A stretch of 64,000 nucleotides of DNA from Shimia aestuarii (GTDB lineage Bacteria > Pseudomonadota > Alphaproteobacteria > Rhodobacterales > Rhodobacteraceae): NCBI RefSeq assembly GCF_900114635.1, contig NZ_FOTQ01000006.1, positions 1-64,000 of the forward strand, written 5' to 3'. How positions within the stretch are numbered: the stretch's first letter is position 1; each line of letters opens with the position of its first letter. Made by a program: the position numbers and the translations under genes. Positions 9,861 through 18,844 of the stretch are shown in pieces. The notes under the pieces are model-generated. The model saw nothing but the letters and a program-made list of their open reading frames with translations, was not told where the DNA came from and did no database searches.

Positions 9861-10139
9861 ATGTCTCGCTCTGTATGGAAAGGCCCCTTTGTCGATGCTT
9901 ACGTGCTGAAAAAAGCCGAAGCAGCGCGCGAGTCGGGCCGCAACGAAGTTATCAAGATCTGGTCGCGCCGCTCGACGATCCTGCCCCAGTTCGTGGGTTT
10001 GACGTTTGGCGTTTACAACGGCCAGAAGCACGTTCCCGTGCTGATTACCGAGGACATGATCGGTCAGAAATTCGGTGAGTATTCGCCGACCCGTACCTAC
10101 TACGGGCATGCTGCCGACAAGAAAGCGAAGCGGAAGTAA
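9861..10139 (+). CDS. rpsS: 30S ribosomal protein S19
   Basis: S19 (uS19) binds the 16S rRNA head with S13. The 92 residues start [17 protein letters not shown] and contain [16 protein letters not shown] and the C-terminal [17 protein letters not shown], all family hallmarks. Only 3 bp separate it from rplB and from rplV, so it belongs to the same transcript. Confidence 0.97.
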   Translation: MSRSVWKGPFVDAYVLKKAEAARESGRNEVIKIWSRRSTILPQFVGLTFGVYNGQKHVPVLITEDMIGQKFGEYSPTRTYYGHAADKKAKRK

Positions 10140-10142
10140 GTC

Positions 10143-10523
10143 ATGGGCAAGGCAAAGAACCCCCGCCGCGTGGCTGACAACGAAGCAATGGCCAAAGTCC
10201 GTATGCTTCGCACGAGCCCGCAGAAACTGAACCTGGTGGCCGCGATGATCCGTGGCAAGAAAGTTGAGAAGGCGCTGACCGACCTGACTTTCTCGAACAA
10301 GCGGATCGCGCAGGATGTGAAGAAATGTCTTCAGTCCGCAATCGCCAACGCCGAGAACAACCACAACCTGGACGTCGACGAGTTGATCGTTGCCGAAGCC
10401 TACGTGGGCAAGAACCTGGTCATGAAGCGCGGTCGTCCGCGTGCCCGTGGCCGTTTCGGCAAGATCATGAAGCCGTTCTCGGAACTCACCATCACGGTGC
10501 GCCAAGTTGAGGAGCAAGCCTAA
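10143..10523 (+). CDS. rplV: 50S ribosomal protein L22
   Basis: L22 (uL22) spans the exit tunnel. The 126-residue protein has the conserved [17 protein letters not shown] motif and the tunnel beta-hairpin [14 protein letters not shown], where macrolide-resistance changes occur in other bacteria. Its TAA overlaps the rpsC ATG by one base, implying coupled translation. Confidence 0.97.
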   Translation: MGKAKNPRRVADNEAMAKVRMLRTSPQKLNLVAAMIRGKKVEKALTDLTFSNKRIAQDVKKCLQSAIANAENNHNLDVDELIVAEAYVGKNLVMKRGRPRARGRFGKIMKPFSELTITVRQVEEQA

Positions 10524-11230
10524 TGGGTCAGAAAGTCAATCCGATCGGCATGCGCCTCCAGGTCAACCGCACCTGGGACAGCCGTTGGTACGCAGATACC
10601 AAGGACTACGGTGATCTTCTTCTGGAAGACCTGAAAATCCGTGAGTTCATCAAGAAAGAGTGCAAGCAAGCTGGTGTTGCACGTGTGATCATCGAGCGTC
10701 CGCACAAGAAGTGCCGCGTCACGATCCACACTGCACGTCCCGGCGTCATCATCGGCAAGAAAGGCGCGGACATCGAAACCCTGCGCAAGAAAATTGCCGC
10801 GATGACCGACTCGGAACTGCACCTCAACATCGTTGAAGTGCGTAAGCCCGAGCTGGACGCTCAGCTGGTTGGCGAGTCGATCGCTCAGCAGCTGGAACGC
10901 CGTGTCTCGTTCCGCCGCGCGATGAAGCGTGCCGTACAGAACGCCATGCGCATGGGCGCCCTGGGTATCCGGGTGAACGTTGCTGGTCGTCTGGGTGGTG
11001 CCGAGATCGCACGGACCGAATGGTACCGTGAAGGCCGTGTGCCGCTGCACACGCTGCGCGCCGACATCGATTACGCCGCATCCGAAGCGATGACCCCCTA
11101 CGGGATCATCGGGATCAAGGTCTGGATCTTCAAAGGTGAGATCATGGAGCACGATCCGTCGGCACGCGACCGTAAAGCACAGGAACTCCAGGATGGCCCT
11201 GCACCTCGCGGTGCTGGCGGTCGTCGCTAA
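10523..11230 (+). CDS. rpsC: 30S ribosomal protein S3
   Basis: S3 (uS3) lies at the mRNA entry site. The 235 residues contain the N-terminal [21 protein letters not shown], the KH domain with [17 protein letters not shown] (GxxG near residue 77) and the C-terminal domain ending in a Gly/Arg-rich tail. GGAGG precedes the next gene rplP by 12 bp. Confidence 0.97.
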   Translation: MGQKVNPIGMRLQVNRTWDSRWYADTKDYGDLLLEDLKIREFIKKECKQAGVARVIIERPHKKCRVTIHTARPGVIIGKKGADIETLRKKIAAMTDSELHLNIVEVRKPELDAQLVGESIAQQLERRVSFRRAMKRAVQNAMRMGALGIRVNVAGRLGGAEIARTEWYREGRVPLHTLRADIDYAASEAMTPYGIIGIKVWIFKGEIMEHDPSARDRKAQELQDGPAPRGAGGRR

Positions 11231-11242
11231 GGAGGAAGAGAG

Positions 11243-11656
11243 ATGCTTCAACCAAAGCGTACTAAATTCCGCAAGATGCACAAAGGCCGGATCAAAGGCC
11301 TCGCAAAAGGCGGTTCGGACCTCAACTTCGGCTCTTACGGCCTGAAAGCCACCACGCCCGAGCGCGTGACGGCTCGTCAGATCGAAGCAGCACGTCGTGC
11401 CATGACGCGTCATATGAAACGTCAGGGCCGCGTTTGGATCCGTATCTTCCCCGACACTCCGGTCACCTCGAAGCCGACCGAAGTTCGTATGGGTAAAGGT
11501 AAGGGTTCGGTTGATTATTGGGCATGCAAGGTCAAACCCGGCCGCGTGATGTTCGAAATCGATGGCGTATCCGACGAAATCGCCCGTGAGGCTCTGCGTC
11601 TGGCAGCGATGAAACTGCCGATCAAGACCCGCATCGTGGTTCGTGAAGACTGGTAA
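11243..11656 (+). CDS. rplP: 50S ribosomal protein L16
   Basis: L16 (uL16) organises the A-site tRNA cleft. The 137-residue protein begins [11 protein letters not shown]. The loop VRMGKGKG contains Arg82, equivalent to E. coli Arg81, which is hydroxylated there by the 2OG oxygenase YcfD. It ends the rplB run. A terminator and a 4.7-kb block of other genes, including a 2OG oxygenase, separate it from rpmC, its usual direct neighbour. Confidence 0.97.
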   Translation: MLQPKRTKFRKMHKGRIKGLAKGGSDLNFGSYGLKATTPERVTARQIEAARRAMTRHMKRQGRVWIRIFPDTPVTSKPTEVRMGKGKGSVDYWACKVKPGRVMFEIDGVSDEIAREALRLAAMKLPIKTRIVVREDW

Positions 11657-11695
11657 GTTGGCGAACGGGTGATCCCGTTCTGTCGCAAAAGATTG

Positions 11696-11726
11696 AACCC
11701 CTGCCATGAAAATGGCGGGGGTTTTT
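11696..11726 (+). terminator. Terminator after rplP
   Basis: A stem of about 10 bp (AACCCCTGCCAT with ATGGCGGGGGTT, one mismatch) around a short A-rich loop, then TTTTT. A smaller hairpin (GAACGGGTGATCCCGTTC) lies just before it. This is a convincing end for the rplB-rplP unit. Confidence 0.88.
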
Positions 11727-11853
11727 CCCGTTTGAAGTGTGCGGGATTCTGATAGGGTGCGTCTGGGTAGCAGAATGCGGGTATTTGCGTGAAAATCGGC
11801 GCAGATGCATTCGGTCTGTGATAGGCTGCGCACAGTTTTGTTTTGGAGGCCTC

Positions 11854-12060
11854 ATGCGCGTAGAAAGCCACCGCACTAGTGTACGTTATATTCTTGATAA
11901 TTACCCGGATTGCCCACAGCGGGACATGGCGCTCAATATTCTGAGGAAAGGCAATGTCGATCTCGCAGAAGCCTGGCTTGATGCTCTGGACGAGATGATT
12001 GCAAAGGGGCAGTCGGCCTTAGCTGCTGACGATACAAAGGTCCGGCGCAGCACCGGATAA
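11854..12060 (+). CDS. Small hypothetical protein
   Basis: A 68-residue soluble, probably helical protein starting MRVESHRTSVRYILDNYPD. The start is chosen because GGAGG sits 5 bases upstream; the frame is open further upstream but without a ribosome-binding site and with an atypical Cys-rich sequence. The central RDMALNILRKGNVDLAEAWLDALDEMI looks like a helical pair. I recognise no family. It lies between the rplP terminator and a 2OG oxygenase gene, 60 bp from the latter. Confidence 0.6.
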   Translation: MRVESHRTSVRYILDNYPDCPQRDMALNILRKGNVDLAEAWLDALDEMIAKGQSALAADDTKVRRSTG

Positions 12061-12120
12061 GGAATACAAGGGAAAAAGTGTCCCCTCGCATCGGGGGCTG
12101 GGCTGGGCTATGACACCGGG

Positions 12121-12741
12121 ATGGCCCAGATCGAATCTCTCTTTGTGACCCGGCTTTACCGCGCCAAGCTCTCTGAATACGGCAAGCCCGTTGATCCTGA
12201 GGAGCTGGAGGTGTCCTGTTACTCCATCGCCGAAGATGACGAGGCCGGGCAGGCCTGGTGCGAGGAAAACGGATATCCGGGATACACCTCTTATGCGTCG
12301 CTGACGGACCTTGCGTGGCGGTTTCCGATCTTTGCGGATATTGTCGAGGCGCTGGACCAGCATGTTGCGGCTTTTGCCGAAGATCTTGAGTTTGATCTCG
12401 ATGGGCGAAAGCTGAAGCTTGAAGACCTGTGGATCAATATCCTGCCCGAAGGCGGTACGCACAGTTCGCACTTGCATCCCCATTCGGTGATCTCGGGCAC
12501 GACCTATGTGTCGATGCCGGGCGGTGCCAGTGCGCTGAAGCTCGAAGACCCGCGTTCGGGCCGCATGATGGCGGCGCCGGTTCGCAAGAAGGATGCGCGG
12601 CGCGATCTGCAACCGTTCATCTATATGAAGCCCGAGGTCGGGGACGTCCTGCTTTGGGAAAGCTGGCTGCGCCACGAAGTGCCCATCAACATGGCCGAGG
12701 ATGAGCGGATTTCGGTGAGCTTCAACTATAAGTGGGAATAG
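12121..12741 (+). CDS. Putative 2OG-Fe(II) oxygenase (PF13759/TIGR02466-like)
   Basis: A 206-residue protein of the small putative 2OG-Fe(II) oxygenase family. A His cluster (H117, H119, H121) precedes SVISGTTYVSMP, and the later GDVLLWESWLRHEVP supplies the distal His (H185). Arg196 in DERISVSFNYKW is the expected 2-oxoglutarate ligand near the C-terminus. It has no signal peptide. It is the first sizeable gene after rplP, on the same strand, and its substrate is unknown. Cytoplasmic protein or small-molecule hydroxylation are both possible. Confidence 0.75.
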   Translation: MAQIESLFVTRLYRAKLSEYGKPVDPEELEVSCYSIAEDDEAGQAWCEENGYPGYTSYASLTDLAWRFPIFADIVEALDQHVAAFAEDLEFDLDGRKLKLEDLWINILPEGGTHSSHLHPHSVISGTTYVSMPGGASALKLEDPRSGRMMAAPVRKKDARRDLQPFIYMKPEVGDVLLWESWLRHEVPINMAEDERISVSFNYKWE

Positions 12742-12853
12742 TGCGGGAGTCTCAATATCCAACGCATTTGTCTCGACATCCAATACGCCAAGTGGACGTG
12801 AATGCCATATTTCTTTCATCAGACAACAAACAACCCGATGGAAGGAAATCAAG

Positions 12854-13099
12854 ATGTTCACCAAGGCCGCAGTTTTCACCGCCGCAACCCTGTTCACCGC
12901 ATCGATGGCCGCTGCATTTCCGGCAGATCTTCAGAATGGTGATGCCACCAGCTCCGTCGAAGTCAGCTCCAGCTACGACGTCGCCGATACGCGCGGCATG
13001 GATAACCGCCAGGATCGCCGTGACACACGTCAGGATTGCCGTCAATCCGAAGGCGTCGGCGCCGACAAACGCCAGTGCAAACAGAATGGCCGTGGCTGA
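12854..13099 (+). CDS. Small secreted, highly charged protein
   Basis: An 81-residue protein with a clear N-terminal signal peptide (FTKAAVFTAATLFTASMAAAFP, cleavage after about residue 21). The mature part of about 60 residues starts acidic and ends in a Gln/Arg/Asp-rich segment with two Cys (DCRQSEG and KRQCKQNG), which could form a disulfide. GGAAAT precedes the ATG. A terminator follows, so it is probably a monocistronic gene. The periplasm is the likely location; the function is unknown. Confidence 0.7.
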   Translation: MFTKAAVFTAATLFTASMAAAFPADLQNGDATSSVEVSSSYDVADTRGMDNRQDRRDTRQDCRQSEGVGADKRQCKQNGRG

Positions 13100-13124
13100 C
13101 CCCTCACTCCTTTGCGAATTCCAC

Positions 13125-13150
13125 CCCGGCTGCTGTTCGTAGCCGGGTTT
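13125..13150 (+). terminator. Terminator after the small secreted protein
   Basis: A 7-bp GC stem (CCCGGCT with AGCCGGG) around a 9-base loop is followed by TTT. It lies 25 bp after the stop. Confidence 0.7.
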
Positions 13151-13181
13151 GCTTATTGCGTCAGTGCGCTAAGGTGAGGAC

Positions 13182-14171
13182 ATGATGACCGCACGCAGCG
13201 AGCGCTTTACATTTGTCAGCCAGAAATTGCAGTCCGAACTGGGATCTGCGGTGCAACAGCGTTTGTTGCGGCGTGTCGGTCGCGCGCCGGGGATGCGCAC
13301 GCTTGCCACTGTGATGCAGGAGGCCGAGCTTGTGCGCCTTGCCTGTCAAGAGGCGCAGGACCCGACACTGGCGGCGCGGCTCGGTGCCCAGTTTCGTGAT
13401 GCGCAGACCCTGGTGGCCTATGTGTCCCGGAGCGCACGGAGTTTGCGCGAGGCCGTAACCTATGCAGCGCAGTTCATTTCCCTGTCGGACGACACGCTTG
13501 AATTGACCTTGCAAAAGGTTGGCGAAATGGACGTGTTGCAGCTGCGGTGCACCCAAAACGCGCTGGCGCTGAACCACCGTTACCAGGAATTTCTGATGTT
13601 TGCGTTGCTGACCCGGATCCGCGCGGTTGCCGGACGTATTCTGCGACCGCAGGCCGTGCTTCTTGCCCACCCGCTGCCGGATGGCAGGGAAACCTTCGAG
13701 CACATAGCCGGGTGCCCGGTGCATTTCGGGGCCGAGGCAAATGGTATTCATTTTGTGCAGGGTGCCCTGGATGCGAAGCTCGACACACATGACCCGGCAC
13801 TTGTGGATCATCTGCGCGCTTTAGGGGATGCGAAACTGTTAGAACAGGCGCGCCCCAAGATGTCGTTGAGCGGCCGCGTCGAGCGCATGTTGATTGACGC
13901 TTTGCCGGGGTCTTTTCTGGGGGCGGACGAGGTGGCTGCCCGTTTGGGGATGACGCGCCGAACTCTTGTGCGAAAGTTGACCGCAGAGGGGACTTCGTTT
14001 CGCGACTTGTCCGCTGCGCTGAGATATGCGCTTGCGCAAACCTATCTGCGAGAAGGTTTTGGCGTGTCGGAAACCTCATTCCTTTTGGGGTATGCTGATC
14101 AGGCGACGTTTTCGGCCGCCTTTCGAAAGTGGTCGGATACAACGCCAACGACTTTTGCCAAGAGCGGCTGA
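13182..14171 (+). CDS. AraC-family transcriptional regulator
   Basis: A 329-residue regulator. Residues about 1-195 match the arabinose-binding-like N-terminal domain of the OruR/ArgR-like AraC branch. Residues about 230-329 form the double helix-turn-helix, with GADEVAARLGMTRRTLVRKL and the second helix pair VSETSFLLGYADQATFSAAFRKW, ending in the standard P-T-FAKSG. It starts 30 bp after a terminator. No obvious target operon is adjacent. The cNMP-binding membrane protein 78 bp downstream on the same strand may be co-transcribed. The effector is unknown. Confidence 0.85.
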   Translation: MMTARSERFTFVSQKLQSELGSAVQQRLLRRVGRAPGMRTLATVMQEAELVRLACQEAQDPTLAARLGAQFRDAQTLVAYVSRSARSLREAVTYAAQFISLSDDTLELTLQKVGEMDVLQLRCTQNALALNHRYQEFLMFALLTRIRAVAGRILRPQAVLLAHPLPDGRETFEHIAGCPVHFGAEANGIHFVQGALDAKLDTHDPALVDHLRALGDAKLLEQARPKMSLSGRVERMLIDALPGSFLGADEVAARLGMTRRTLVRKLTAEGTSFRDLSAALRYALAQTYLREGFGVSETSFLLGYADQATFSAAFRKWSDTTPTTFAKSG

Positions 14172-14249
14172 CAGTCCCGGTTGCTTCAAATCATTTGGCG
14201 CCAGATGCGCGGGGGTGCAGGATAGTCTTGGGTAACCAATCGAGAGCCA

Positions 14250-14939
14250 ATGACCGGTTTTGACACGAGTTTCATTACTGAAGGGTGGGCAGGGCATTTG
14301 TCCTACCTTCTTTTGGTATTGTCGATGCTCATGCGCCGGATGCTGTGGCTGCGGATTTTCGTGATTGCATCGGCCCTCGCTGGAATCGCGTTTGATCATT
14401 TCTGGCTGAACAATCCGGTGGGCGTGTTCTGGCAATCGCTGCTGGTCATCGTAAATCTCGCCGAGTTGACCATCCTCTGGCGGAATGACAGGAAAGCCGT
14501 GTTCTCGGAAGAGGAGAACAGGTTCCGGGCGCAGTTCCTGTTGGCCTTGTCCCCCGGTCAGACGCGCCGGTTTCTTGATCTGGGACGGTGGGAGGATCTG
14601 CCGGAGGGGCGGGTTCTGACGGTCGAGGGAGTTCAGCCCGAATTCCTGTGTTACCTGTCGGACGGCGAAGTGGCAGTTCACACGGACGGGCGGTTGGTGC
14701 GTGTCGTTGGCGGCGGGCATTTCATCGGAGAGATGTCTCTGATCGGGGAAGAGGTTGCCGCGGCGACAGTGATCCTGCAAACGCCGGCGCGGGTCTGGCG
14801 GATCGAGCGGGCCAAGGTGGTGCGCCTGCGCCAGACGAACCACGCGACAATGGCGGTTCTGGAAGCCGCATTTGCGCGCGACATGCGTACGAAGCTTATG
14901 TTTCAGAACGCCCGGACGGAGGGCGGCTCTTCGGTGTGA
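14250..14939 (+). CDS. Popeye-like membrane protein with cyclic-nucleotide-binding fold
   Basis: A 229-residue protein. Three closely spaced hydrophobic helices occupy about residues 15-85 (around LSYLLLVLSML, IFVIASALAGIAF and FWQSLLVIVNLAELTIL). A cytoplasmic domain of about 130 residues follows, with a cNMP-binding jelly-roll pattern: LPEGRVLTVEGVQ, YLSDGEVAVH, and GGGHFIGEMSL where Crp-like proteins have the phosphate-binding cassette. This layout matches bacterial relatives of Popeye-domain (POPDC) proteins. A class III nucleotide cyclase gene is encoded 7 kb away in the same ribosomal cluster. Binding of cAMP or cGMP is inferred from the fold only. Confidence 0.7.
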   Translation: MTGFDTSFITEGWAGHLSYLLLVLSMLMRRMLWLRIFVIASALAGIAFDHFWLNNPVGVFWQSLLVIVNLAELTILWRNDRKAVFSEEENRFRAQFLLALSPGQTRRFLDLGRWEDLPEGRVLTVEGVQPEFLCYLSDGEVAVHTDGRLVRVVGGGHFIGEMSLIGEEVAAATVILQTPARVWRIERAKVVRLRQTNHATMAVLEAAFARDMRTKLMFQNARTEGGSSV

Positions 14940-14963
14940 AGGGCGTTTCCGACGACCGGGAGG

Positions 14964-15905
14964 TTAACCCGTGCCAGTATGCGCAGCGAGTTTCAGATCG
15001 CGCGTAATCCGTTCGATAAAATCAACTTGACGCCTTGGGGACACGAACGCGCGTTTGGAAACCTCGAACAATTCGAACATGACCAGCACGGGCGTACCAT
15101 CCCGGTAAACAAGGCCGACTTCCTCGATTTGATTTCGAATGTCGGTTGAATGATCCTCGACCAGCCCGGCAAGACGGCCGGTGATCGCGATGCCAAAGAT
15201 ACCGCCACCAAAATAGGCGATCATGGGGGCATGGTGGCGCATCGCATCCGAGATGCATTCAGCAATATCGGTGATCTGATCGCAGAACTCATGCGACGTG
15301 CATCTTTCATAGATGTCGACGATATTCGTAACCGTCAGGATTTCCAGCCGTGTTCGGCTGAACTCCAGCCGCCCCATCTGGGCGAGGTAGTTTTCAAAGG
15401 CATGAACGCGCAGAACGCCATCCACATCATTGATGGGCAGTGCGTCTTCGAGCGCAAGTTTGGGAAGGTCGCCATGGCTCGTATCCTCGGCTGCATGGGC
15501 GACGGCGTTCCTGTCCAGCTGTTCGGCCTGGAACGACGCCCGTTCTGCGAGGCTGATCCTGAGTTTGATATCCTCGAATTGGAACGGTTTGGTTATGTAA
15601 TCGGTAGCTCCGGCAGCAAAGGCGGCATCAACGTGCGACTTGCCCGACATGGCCGTTACCATGATGATCGGTGTAAAATGGTATTCGGGCATGGACCGGA
15701 TCAGCGCACAGAGTTCGACCCCGGTCATTATGGGCATCTGGATGTCCAGCAAGAACAGGGAATAGGGCCGGGAGGCAGTTTCCAGCAACTCGAGAGCGTC
15801 CGCACCGGAGGTGGCGGTATCTATGTCCTGGTGTCCAAATGCTTCGAGAGAAGCCGACAGAATGGACAGAATATCCGGATCATCGTCGACGATCAGTATT
15901 TTCAT
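14964..15905 (-). CDS. Response regulator with degenerate GGDEF-type output domain
   Basis: A 313-residue protein. Residues 1-120 are a CheY-like receiver with the acidic pocket DDD (7-9), phospho-acceptor D54 in LLDIQMP and K106 in ITKPF. After a linker, residues about 165-300 look like a diguanylate-cyclase fold in which the signature GGDEF reads GGGIF (233-237), so cyclase activity is unlikely. AGGAGAGG gives a strong start. It is convergent with the Popeye-like gene, and no histidine kinase is adjacent. A regulatory role through protein or nucleotide binding is inferred. Confidence 0.75.
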   Translation of the reverse strand: MKILIVDDDPDILSILSASLEAFGHQDIDTATSGADALELLETASRPYSLFLLDIQMPIMTGVELCALIRSMPEYHFTPIIMVTAMSGKSHVDAAFAAGATDYITKPFQFEDIKLRISLAERASFQAEQLDRNAVAHAAEDTSHGDLPKLALEDALPINDVDGVLRVHAFENYLAQMGRLEFSRTRLEILTVTNIVDIYERCTSHEFCDQITDIAECISDAMRHHAPMIAYFGGGIFGIAITGRLAGLVEDHSTDIRNQIEEVGLVYRDGTPVLVMFELFEVSKRAFVSPRRQVDFIERITRDLKLAAHTGTG

Positions 15906-16330
15906 AAATCCTCTCCTATATGCGCGGCGAGGGCCGGGCGAAATACCTATGGCAGCATGGTCAACTAATCGAGCGGATGCACTACAACATCAGGGAAAGT
16001 TTACGATAGGTAAATACTCGCATAAATTGCATTGAAGGCAAGGCCGATTTTTTGCGGGATTGGTCGTGTGGTGTTTTGTTGCACTATGTGCCATGCAAGA
16101 TCCGGCAACCGGATATCAATCTACAAGTGTGCGGCGTGGATGTTCCTTTCCTTACCAGCGGGCTTTTTCTTCAAGGCCCCTTGCCAACCCCACCCGTGAC
16201 CCGTATAGAGCGCCATCTCACGGATTCCCGTTTCGACGGGATTCGTGTGTTTGTCATTTGTCCATCAGGTGCAAGGTCACCCCTCACATAACCCAGGGGG
16301 CCTTCTGATGTATGAGAAAGGAAGAGGCGC
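15906..16330 (+). promoter_or_regulatory. Intergenic region with promoter for the rpmC unit
   Basis: TTGCCA (16181-16186) and TATAGA (16204-16209), 17 bp apart, form a near-consensus housekeeping promoter about 120 bp upstream of rpmC. The leader then contains a run with potential for hairpins (ACCCCTCACATAACCCAGGGGG at 16272-16297 region) and ends in GGAAGAGG before the ATG. The left part up to about 16150 is AT-richer and serves the divergent response regulator. Confidence 0.65.
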
Positions 16331-16528
16331 ATGAACGCCAAAGAACTGCGTGAAAAAACGCCGGATCAGCTTCGTGAAGAGCTGGCCAATCTGAAAAAGG
16401 AAAGCTTCAACCTGCGTTTCCAGGCCGCCACCGGCGCGCTTGAGAACCCGGCGCAGATCCGTAAGGCGCGTCGCAACGCGGCCCGCGTGAAGACGATCCT
16501 GAACGAAAAAGCAAAAGCAGCCGAGTAA
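16331..16528 (+). CDS. rpmC: 50S ribosomal protein L29
   Basis: L29 (uL29) binds near the tunnel exit beside L23. The 65 residues start [21 protein letters not shown] and contain the family motif [31 protein letters not shown] in a two-helix hairpin. It restarts the ribosomal cluster after the 4.7-kb accessory block and has its own promoter. rpsQ follows after 14 bp. Confidence 0.96.
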   Translation: MNAKELREKTPDQLREELANLKKESFNLRFQAATGALENPAQIRKARRNAARVKTILNEKAKAAE

Positions 16529-16542
16529 GAGGAGCCGAATAG

Positions 16543-16773
16543 ATGCCCAAACGTATCCTGCAAGGCACCGTGACCTCGGACGCCAACGCCCAGACCATTA
16601 CCGTGTCGGTCGAACGTCGCTTCACCCACCCGGTTCTGAAGAAGACCATTCGTAAGTCCAAGAAATACCGGGCTCACGATGAGAACAACGCCTACAAAGT
16701 AGGGGATTCTGTTCGCATTATCGAATGCGCACCGCGTTCGAAAACCAAACGCTGGGAAGTTTTGGAAGCCTAA
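16543..16773 (+). CDS. rpsQ: 30S ribosomal protein S17
   Basis: S17 (uS17) is a primary 16S rRNA binder with an OB fold. The 76-residue protein starts [21 protein letters not shown] and contains [18 protein letters not shown] and [20 protein letters not shown] precedes the ATG. The gap to rplN is 100 bp, unusually long for this cluster. Confidence 0.97.
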   Translation: MPKRILQGTVTSDANAQTITVSVERRFTHPVLKKTIRKSKKYRAHDENNAYKVGDSVRIIECAPRSKTKRWEVLEA

Positions 16774-16873
16774 GAGTCTCTTCACAGAGGCTCCTGGCGA
16801 CTAGACTTAACAGTTAGTCGAAACCCTGGGGGCAACGCCACGCATCGGCGCCCCAAAGGTCGGGAGAAACCAC
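16774..16873 (+). promoter_or_regulatory. Structured leader between rpsQ and rplN
   Basis: A 100-nt gap with two potential RNA hairpins: GACTA...TAGTC (about 16799-16819) and GGGGGC...GCGCCCC (about 16828-16855). CGGGAG then serves as a ribosome-binding site. Neighbouring ribosomal genes are 2-20 bp apart, so this leader stands out. It may be a regulatory target for a ribosomal protein or an RNA-processing site; that is inference. Confidence 0.4.
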
Positions 16874-17242
16874 ATGATCCAGATGCAAACCAACCTGGAT
16901 GTTGCTGACAACAGCGGCGCGCGCCGTGTTCAGTGCATCAAGGTTCTGGGTGGTTCCAAGCGTAAATACGCATCCGTGGGCGACATCATCGTCGTCTCGG
17001 TCAAGGAAGCCATTCCGCGTGGTCGCGTTAAGAAGGGTGACGTCCGCAAGGCCGTCGTCGTACGCACCGCTAAAGAAGTCCGTCGTGAAGATGGCACCGC
17101 GATCCGTTTTGATCGCAACGCAGCCGTTATTCTGAACAACAACAACGAGCCGGTTGGTACCCGTATCTTTGGCCCGGTTGTTCGTGAGCTGCGCGCCAAG
17201 AACTTCATGAAGATCATCTCGCTCGCGCCGGAGGTGCTGTAA
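16874..17242 (+). CDS. rplN: 50S ribosomal protein L14
   Basis: L14 (uL14) forms an intersubunit bridge and is the docking site of RsfS. The 122 residues start [27 protein letters not shown] and end [20 protein letters not shown], the standard family length and termini. rplX follows after one base. Confidence 0.97.
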   Translation: MIQMQTNLDVADNSGARRVQCIKVLGGSKRKYASVGDIIVVSVKEAIPRGRVKKGDVRKAVVVRTAKEVRREDGTAIRFDRNAAVILNNNNEPVGTRIFGPVVRELRAKNFMKIISLAPEVL

Positions 17243-17243
17243 G

Positions 17244-17555
17244 ATGGCTGCTAAGCTGAAAAAAGGCGACAAGGTCGTCGTTCTGGCCGGTAAGGACAAG
17301 GGCAAGGAAGGCACCATTGCTTCCGTTGACCCGAAAGCCGGCAAAGCTGTTGTGGACGGCATCAACATCGCCATCCGCCACACCCGCCAGACCCAGACCG
17401 CACAGGGCGGCCGCCTGCCCAAGGCCATGCCGATCGACCTGTCGAACCTGGCAATCCTGGACGCAAATGGCAAACCGACCCGCGTTGGCTTCCGCATGGA
17501 AGGCGACAAGAAGGTCCGCTTTGCCAAGACCACGGGGGACGTGATTGATGCTTGA
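17244..17555 (+). CDS. rplX: 50S ribosomal protein L24
   Basis: L24 (uL24) starts large-subunit assembly. The 103-residue protein has the KOW motif [18 protein letters not shown] and the segment [12 protein letters not shown]. Its last codons overlap the start of rplE, in a different frame. Confidence 0.97.
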   Translation: MAAKLKKGDKVVVLAGKDKGKEGTIASVDPKAGKAVVDGINIAIRHTRQTQTAQGGRLPKAMPIDLSNLAILDANGKPTRVGFRMEGDKKVRFAKTTGDVIDA

Positions 17556-18108
17556 TAACACCGACTACACCCCGCGTCTCAAGGCCGCGTACAAAGACAC
17601 CATCCGTGCCGCTCTGAAAGAAGAGTTCGGCTACAAGAACGACATGCAGATCCCGCGTCTGGAAAAAATCGTTCTGAACATCGGTTGTGGTCGTGCGGCT
17701 GTCAAAGACAGCAAGAAAGCCAAGTCCGCACAGGCAGACCTGACCCTGATCGCCGGTCAGAAAGCTCTGACCACCGTGGCAAAGAACTCGATCGCAGGCT
17801 TCCGCGTACGCGAAGGCATGCCGATGGGTGCCAAGGTGACGCTGCGTGGCGACCGTATGTACGAATTCCTCGATCGTCTGATCACCGTTGCGATGCCGCG
17901 TATCCGCGACTTCCGTGGTGTGAAGCCGAGCTTTGACGGCCGCGGCAACTTTGCCACCGGTCTGAAAGAGCACATCGTGTTCCCCGAGATCGATTTCGAC
18001 AAGGTCGATGAGAACTGGGGCATGGATATCGTGATCGCCACCACCGCTGAAACCGACGCCGAAGCCAAGAGCCTGTTGAAGCATTTCAACATGCCCTTCA
18101 ACGCGTGA
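17548..18108 (+). CDS. rplE: 50S ribosomal protein L5
   Basis: L5 (uL5) binds 5S rRNA and contacts the P-site tRNA. The 186-residue protein starts [17 protein letters not shown]. The ATG at 17548 is preferred to the TTG three bases earlier. The conserved [30 protein letters not shown] and [12 protein letters not shown] segments are present. It overlaps rplX by 8 bp and precedes rpsN by 18 bp. Confidence 0.97.
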   Translation: MLDNTDYTPRLKAAYKDTIRAALKEEFGYKNDMQIPRLEKIVLNIGCGRAAVKDSKKAKSAQADLTLIAGQKALTTVAKNSIAGFRVREGMPMGAKVTLRGDRMYEFLDRLITVAMPRIRDFRGVKPSFDGRGNFATGLKEHIVFPEIDFDKVDENWGMDIVIATTAETDAEAKSLLKHFNMPFNA

Positions 18109-18126
18109 TCGGGAAGGAAAAGAGAC

Positions 18127-18432
18127 ATGGCTAAAAAAGCAATGATCGAACGCGAGAAGAAGCGCGAGCGTCTGGTGGCGAAATACGCAGCCAAGCGCGC
18201 CGAGCTGAAAGAAATCGCGAATGACGAAAGCCGCCCGATGGAAGAGCGTTTTAAAGCGCGTCTGAAACTGGCGAAACTGCCGCGCAACTCGTCGGCAACC
18301 CGTCTGCACAACCGCTGCCAGCTGACCGGCCGCCCCCACGCTTACTATCGTAAGCTGAAGGTATCGCGGATCGCTCTGCGGGAACTGGGCTCGAATGGCC
18401 AGATCCCCGGCATGGTGAAATCGAGCTGGTAA
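18127..18432 (+). CDS. rpsN: 30S ribosomal protein S14
   Basis: S14 (uS14) sits in the small-subunit head. The 101-residue form is the long, zinc-free type. It lacks the CxxC pairs of short S14, and the only Cys is in [16 protein letters not shown]. The start [15 protein letters not shown] and the C-terminal IPGMVKSSW are standard for alphaproteobacteria. Confidence 0.97.
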   Translation: MAKKAMIEREKKRERLVAKYAAKRAELKEIANDESRPMEERFKARLKLAKLPRNSSATRLHNRCQLTGRPHAYYRKLKVSRIALRELGSNGQIPGMVKSSW

Positions 18433-18444
18433 GGAGAGAACGAT

Positions 18445-18834
18445 ATGAACGATCCTATCGGTGATATGCTGACCCGTATCCGCAACGGCCAACTGCGTGG
18501 CAAGTCGACCGTGTCGACCCCCGCATCGAAGCTGCGCGGCTGGGTTCTAGATGTTCTGGCCGACGAAGGCTACATCCGCGGCTACGAAAAGTCTGAAGAG
18601 AACGGCCACCCGGCGTTCGAAATCAGCCTGAAGTATTACGAAGGCGCTCCTGTCATTCGCGAACTGAAGCGGGTTTCGACCCCCGGCCGTCGCGTTTACA
18701 TGAACGTCAATGACATCCCCGTTGTCCGTCAGGGCCTCGGTGTGTCGATTGTCTCCACCTCGAAAGGTGTGATGTCGGATGCAAGCGCACGCTCCAACAA
18801 TGTTGGCGGCGAAGTGCTCTGCACGGTGTTCTAA
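18445..18834 (+). CDS. rpsH: 30S ribosomal protein S8
   Basis: S8 (uS8) binds the central domain of 16S rRNA and represses the spc operon in E. coli. The 129 residues start [16 protein letters not shown] and contain the C-terminal [20 protein letters not shown] with the conserved Ser/Thr RNA-binding motif. AAGGAGAG precedes the ATG. Confidence 0.97.
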   Translation: MNDPIGDMLTRIRNGQLRGKSTVSTPASKLRGWVLDVLADEGYIRGYEKSEENGHPAFEISLKYYEGAPVIRELKRVSTPGRRVYMNVNDIPVVRQGLGVSIVSTSKGVMSDASARSNNVGGEVLCTVF

Positions 18835-18844
18835 GGAGAAGCAG

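Noticed and set aside
8904-10517. Long minus-strand open frame opposite rplB, rpsS and rplV
   Set aside because: It is the antisense of highly expressed ribosomal genes with a biased codon third position, without start signal or homology.
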